From: Hydrogenothermaceae bacterium
GTDB lineage: Bacteria > Aquificota > Aquificia > Aquificales > Hydrogenothermaceae
Direction of reading: 5' to 3'
Length of the DNA stretch: 7,483 nt
NCBI GenBank assembly: GCA_015490675.1
Contig: WFXI01000095.1
Location: forward strand, 1-7,483
Part shown: in pieces, positions 6,394 to 7,483 of the stretch
Layout of the letters: each line of letters starts with the position of its first letter
How positions within the stretch are numbered: position 1 is the stretch's first letter
Translations under genes and position numbers: made by a program
Notes under the pieces: model-generated
Told to the model about the DNA's origin: nothing
Databases searched by the model: none
What the model saw: the letters and a program-made list of their open reading frames with translations, nothing else

Positions 6394-6790
6394 AAAGTAC
6401 AAATCTTTAGAAGAAAGGAATTTAAGTTTATTAAAAAAGCAACTTCAAGATATCCAATTAGATATAGAAGAAACAGAAAAAAGTATAAGACTTTTAAGTG
6501 AAAAACTTCAAAAATTTGATTATACATCTTTAGGTTATATATCTGACTTTAATTTAGCAAACAGCTATATAGAAAATATAAGGAAACAAATTGCCAACTC
6601 TAAAGAAAAGTTAAACAAACTTTATAAAGAGGAAGAAAAAATAAAATCTCAAATTGCACAGTTAAATGCACAAATCAAAGCCGTCGAAAAATATATTGAA
6701 AAAATAGAAAAAAAGGAAATAAAAGAAAACCTAAAAAAAGAGGTTGCCCTTATTGATGAGATTTTTAATCGCAGGTTTACTAATAGTTAG
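6377..6790 (+). CDS. fliJ: FliJ-like coiled-coil protein, probable flagellar export component
   Basis: This 137-residue, Lys/Glu-rich protein is predicted to be almost entirely alpha-helical coiled coil, with heptad-like runs at about 4-47 and 63-122, a polar break around 48-60 (FDYTSLGYISDF), and the ending ALIDEIFNRRF at 124-134 that resembles the DE-x-x-x-R tail of FliJ proteins. FliJ is a soluble stalk-like component of the flagellar type III export ATPase complex (FliI/FliH). Coiled-coil proteins converge easily, so the name rests on length, the tail motif and the MotE-like gene directly downstream. The start overlaps the ygfZ-like gene by 17 bp; a GGAG lies about 12 bases upstream, a long spacing, so translational coupling is likely. 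Its 3' end overlaps the motE-like start by 35 bp in another frame. No other flagellar genes are visible to confirm the role. Confidence 0.62.
   Translation: MKKTLEKYKSLEERNLSLLKKQLQDIQLDIEETEKSIRLLSEKLQKFDYTSLGYISDFNLANSYIENIRKQIANSKEKLNKLYKEEEKIKSQIAQLNAQIKAVEKYIEKIEKKEIKENLKKEVALIDEIFNRRFTNS
6739..6743 (+). promoter_or_regulatory. Ribosome binding site that bears on the motE start
   Basis: AGAGG within the fliJ-like coding region ends 12 bases before the ATG at 6756 and 9 bases before a TTG at 6753. A further in-frame TTG at 6744 directly touches the site and is too close to use. I therefore prefer ATG 6756, with TTG 6753 as a possible alternative. Confidence 0.45.
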
Positions 6791-7211
6791 TTTTTCAGCT
6801 ATAGCCCAACCAGAAAAAATTGAGATAGAAAAAGAAATTCAAAAACTTCAGAAATTAAGGGATGAAATAAAGCAATTGATTCAAAAAAATGAAAAAACTT
6901 TACAGGAAATAAAAAAACAAAGGCAACAGTTAGCCAAAGAAAAACAAGAGTTAGAAAATTTAAAAAAAGAAATCTTAAATGAAAGATATAAAAAGTTAGC
7001 AAAAGTCTTTGAAAAAATGGAACCAGAATTAGCAGGAGAAAAAATATCAAATATGGAAGACCCTAAAAAAGCAGCTTACATTATATATAATATGAAAGAA
7101 AGTAAAGCTGGAGCAGTATTAGACAATGTTAGCCCAGATATGGTAAATCAAATTGTAAAAATACTCACAGAACTGAAAAAAAAGGAAAAAGGTAATGAAA
7201 ACAATCAATAA
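6756..7211 (+). CDS. motE: MotE-like secreted coiled-coil protein (MgtE N-domain type)
   Basis: This 151-residue protein has three parts: an N-terminal signal peptide or membrane anchor (MRFLIAGLLIVSFSAIA, possible cleavage after AIA at residue 17), a long Lys/Glu/Gln coiled coil at about 21-78, and a C-terminal MgtE-N-like helical domain at about 79-140. The last is recognisable from KLAKVFEKMEPELAG, PKKAAYIIYNMKESKAGAVLD and MVNQIVKIL. This architecture matches the MotE family (COG3334), whose rhizobial member is a periplasmic chaperone for the motor protein MotC. The function in this organism is inferred and could instead concern export or stator assembly. The start at ATG 6756 is chosen because it gives a compact signal sequence and reasonable ribosome-site spacing; TTG starts at 6744 and 6753 are possible. 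It overlaps the fliJ-like gene by 35 bp and the downstream nucleotidyltransferase gene by 17 bp, indicating tight translational coupling. Confidence 0.78.
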   Translation: MRFLIAGLLIVSFSAIAQPEKIEIEKEIQKLQKLRDEIKQLIQKNEKTLQEIKKQRQQLAKEKQELENLKKEILNERYKKLAKVFEKMEPELAGEKISNMEDPKKAAYIIYNMKESKAGAVLDNVSPDMVNQIVKILTELKKKEKGNENNQ

Positions 7212-7483
7212 AAAAATTCGTTTATCAGACTTTGAAGTAAATTCAATAAAAAATCTCGCTAAAGAAATTTTTGGAGAAGATATAAAACTTTGGATATTTG
7301 GTTCAAGAGCAAATCCAGAAGCTAAAGGAGGAGATATAGATATTTTTATAGAAATAGAGAATACCGAAAATATTTTAAATAAACAGATAAAATACCTATC
7401 AAAATTAAAATTGACTATAGGAGACCAAAAGATAGATTTAGTTATAAAACAAAAAAATTGTAAGGAGCCTATATGTATAGAAG
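7195..7483 (+). CDS. MNT-type minimal nucleotidyltransferase (MntA antitoxin-like), cut by window end
   Basis: Ninety-six codons from ATG 7195 stay open to the window edge. The protein has the pol-beta nucleotidyltransferase active site: IFGSR at 34-38, then KGGDIDIFIE at 44-53 with the metal-binding pair Asp47 and Asp49, and IDLVI at 80-84 supplying the third carboxylate Asp81. Small MNT proteins of this kind are usually encoded beside a HEPN protein. In characterised HepT-MntA pairs the MNT protein is the antitoxin that AMPylates the HEPN ribonuclease; whether that applies here is inference. The active-site residues look intact. By family length only a short C-terminal stretch is missing. 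The start overlaps the motE-like gene by 17 bp, with AAAGGA 8 bases and a second AAAGG 2 bases upstream. That is an unusual operon partner for a motility gene. Confidence 0.85.
   Translation, partial: MKTINKKIRLSDFEVNSIKNLAKEIFGEDIKLWIFGSRANPEAKGGDIDIFIEIENTENILNKQIKYLSKLKLTIGDQKIDLVIKQKNCKEPICIE
7473..7483 (+). CDS. Possible start of a partner gene overlapping the MNT gene
   Basis: AAGGAG at 7462-7467 is followed 5 bases later by ATG TAT AGA at 7473, in a different frame from the MNT gene and close to where that gene should end. This is what the start of an overlapping partner (for example a HEPN/HepT-like protein) would look like. Only three codons are visible, so nothing about the product can be shown. 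Confidence 0.3.

Overview
This window most likely comes from an AT-rich, chemolithoautotrophic, flagellated thermophile of the Aquificota, probably near Hydrogenothermaceae/Sulfurihydrogenibium. That placement is an inference. It rests on the low G+C, on a malate dehydrogenase, two-subunit class I fumarase and succinyl-CoA synthetase gene set (steps of the reductive TCA cycle), on compact overlapping genes, and on Uma2-type accessory genes. No rRNA or marker gene is present to confirm it.

Layout. Two transcription units diverge from a 111-bp intergenic region (5365-5475). Leftward (minus strand), in transcription order: mdh, fumarase alpha, an Uma2-type nuclease-like gene, fumarase beta, a DUF488 gene, sucC, and a second Uma2-type gene cut by the left edge of the window. 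Every gap is 28 bp or less, and three joints have 0 or 1 bp between stop and start, so this reads as a single operon. Rightward (plus strand): a YgfZ/IBA57-type folate-binding Fe-S maintenance protein, a FliJ-like coiled-coil protein, a MotE-like secreted coiled-coil protein, an MNT-type minimal nucleotidyltransferase cut by the right edge, and possibly the first codons of a partner gene. Consecutive genes on this side overlap by 17, 35 and 17 bp.

How the genes fit together. Mdh (oxaloacetate/malate), fumarase (malate/fumarate) and SucC (succinate/succinyl-CoA) lie in pathway order; fumarate reductase and SucD are not in the window. The fumarase is an oxygen-sensitive [4Fe-4S] enzyme, and the divergently transcribed YgfZ homologue belongs to a family that maintains Fe-S enzymes, so the shared control region may link the two. 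That region has an overlapping pair of sigma70-like promoters and a perfect 6-3-6 inverted repeat lying on the -35 box of the mdh promoter.

The least ordinary features are the Uma2-like gene placed between the two halves of one enzyme, the TAA|ATG joints that appear to couple translation of fumarase beta to accessory genes on both sides, and an antitoxin-like MNT gene grafted onto a motility cistron. I see no rRNA, tRNA, CRISPR array, insertion sequence or clear intrinsic terminator. No gene-free stretch exceeds 300 bp.
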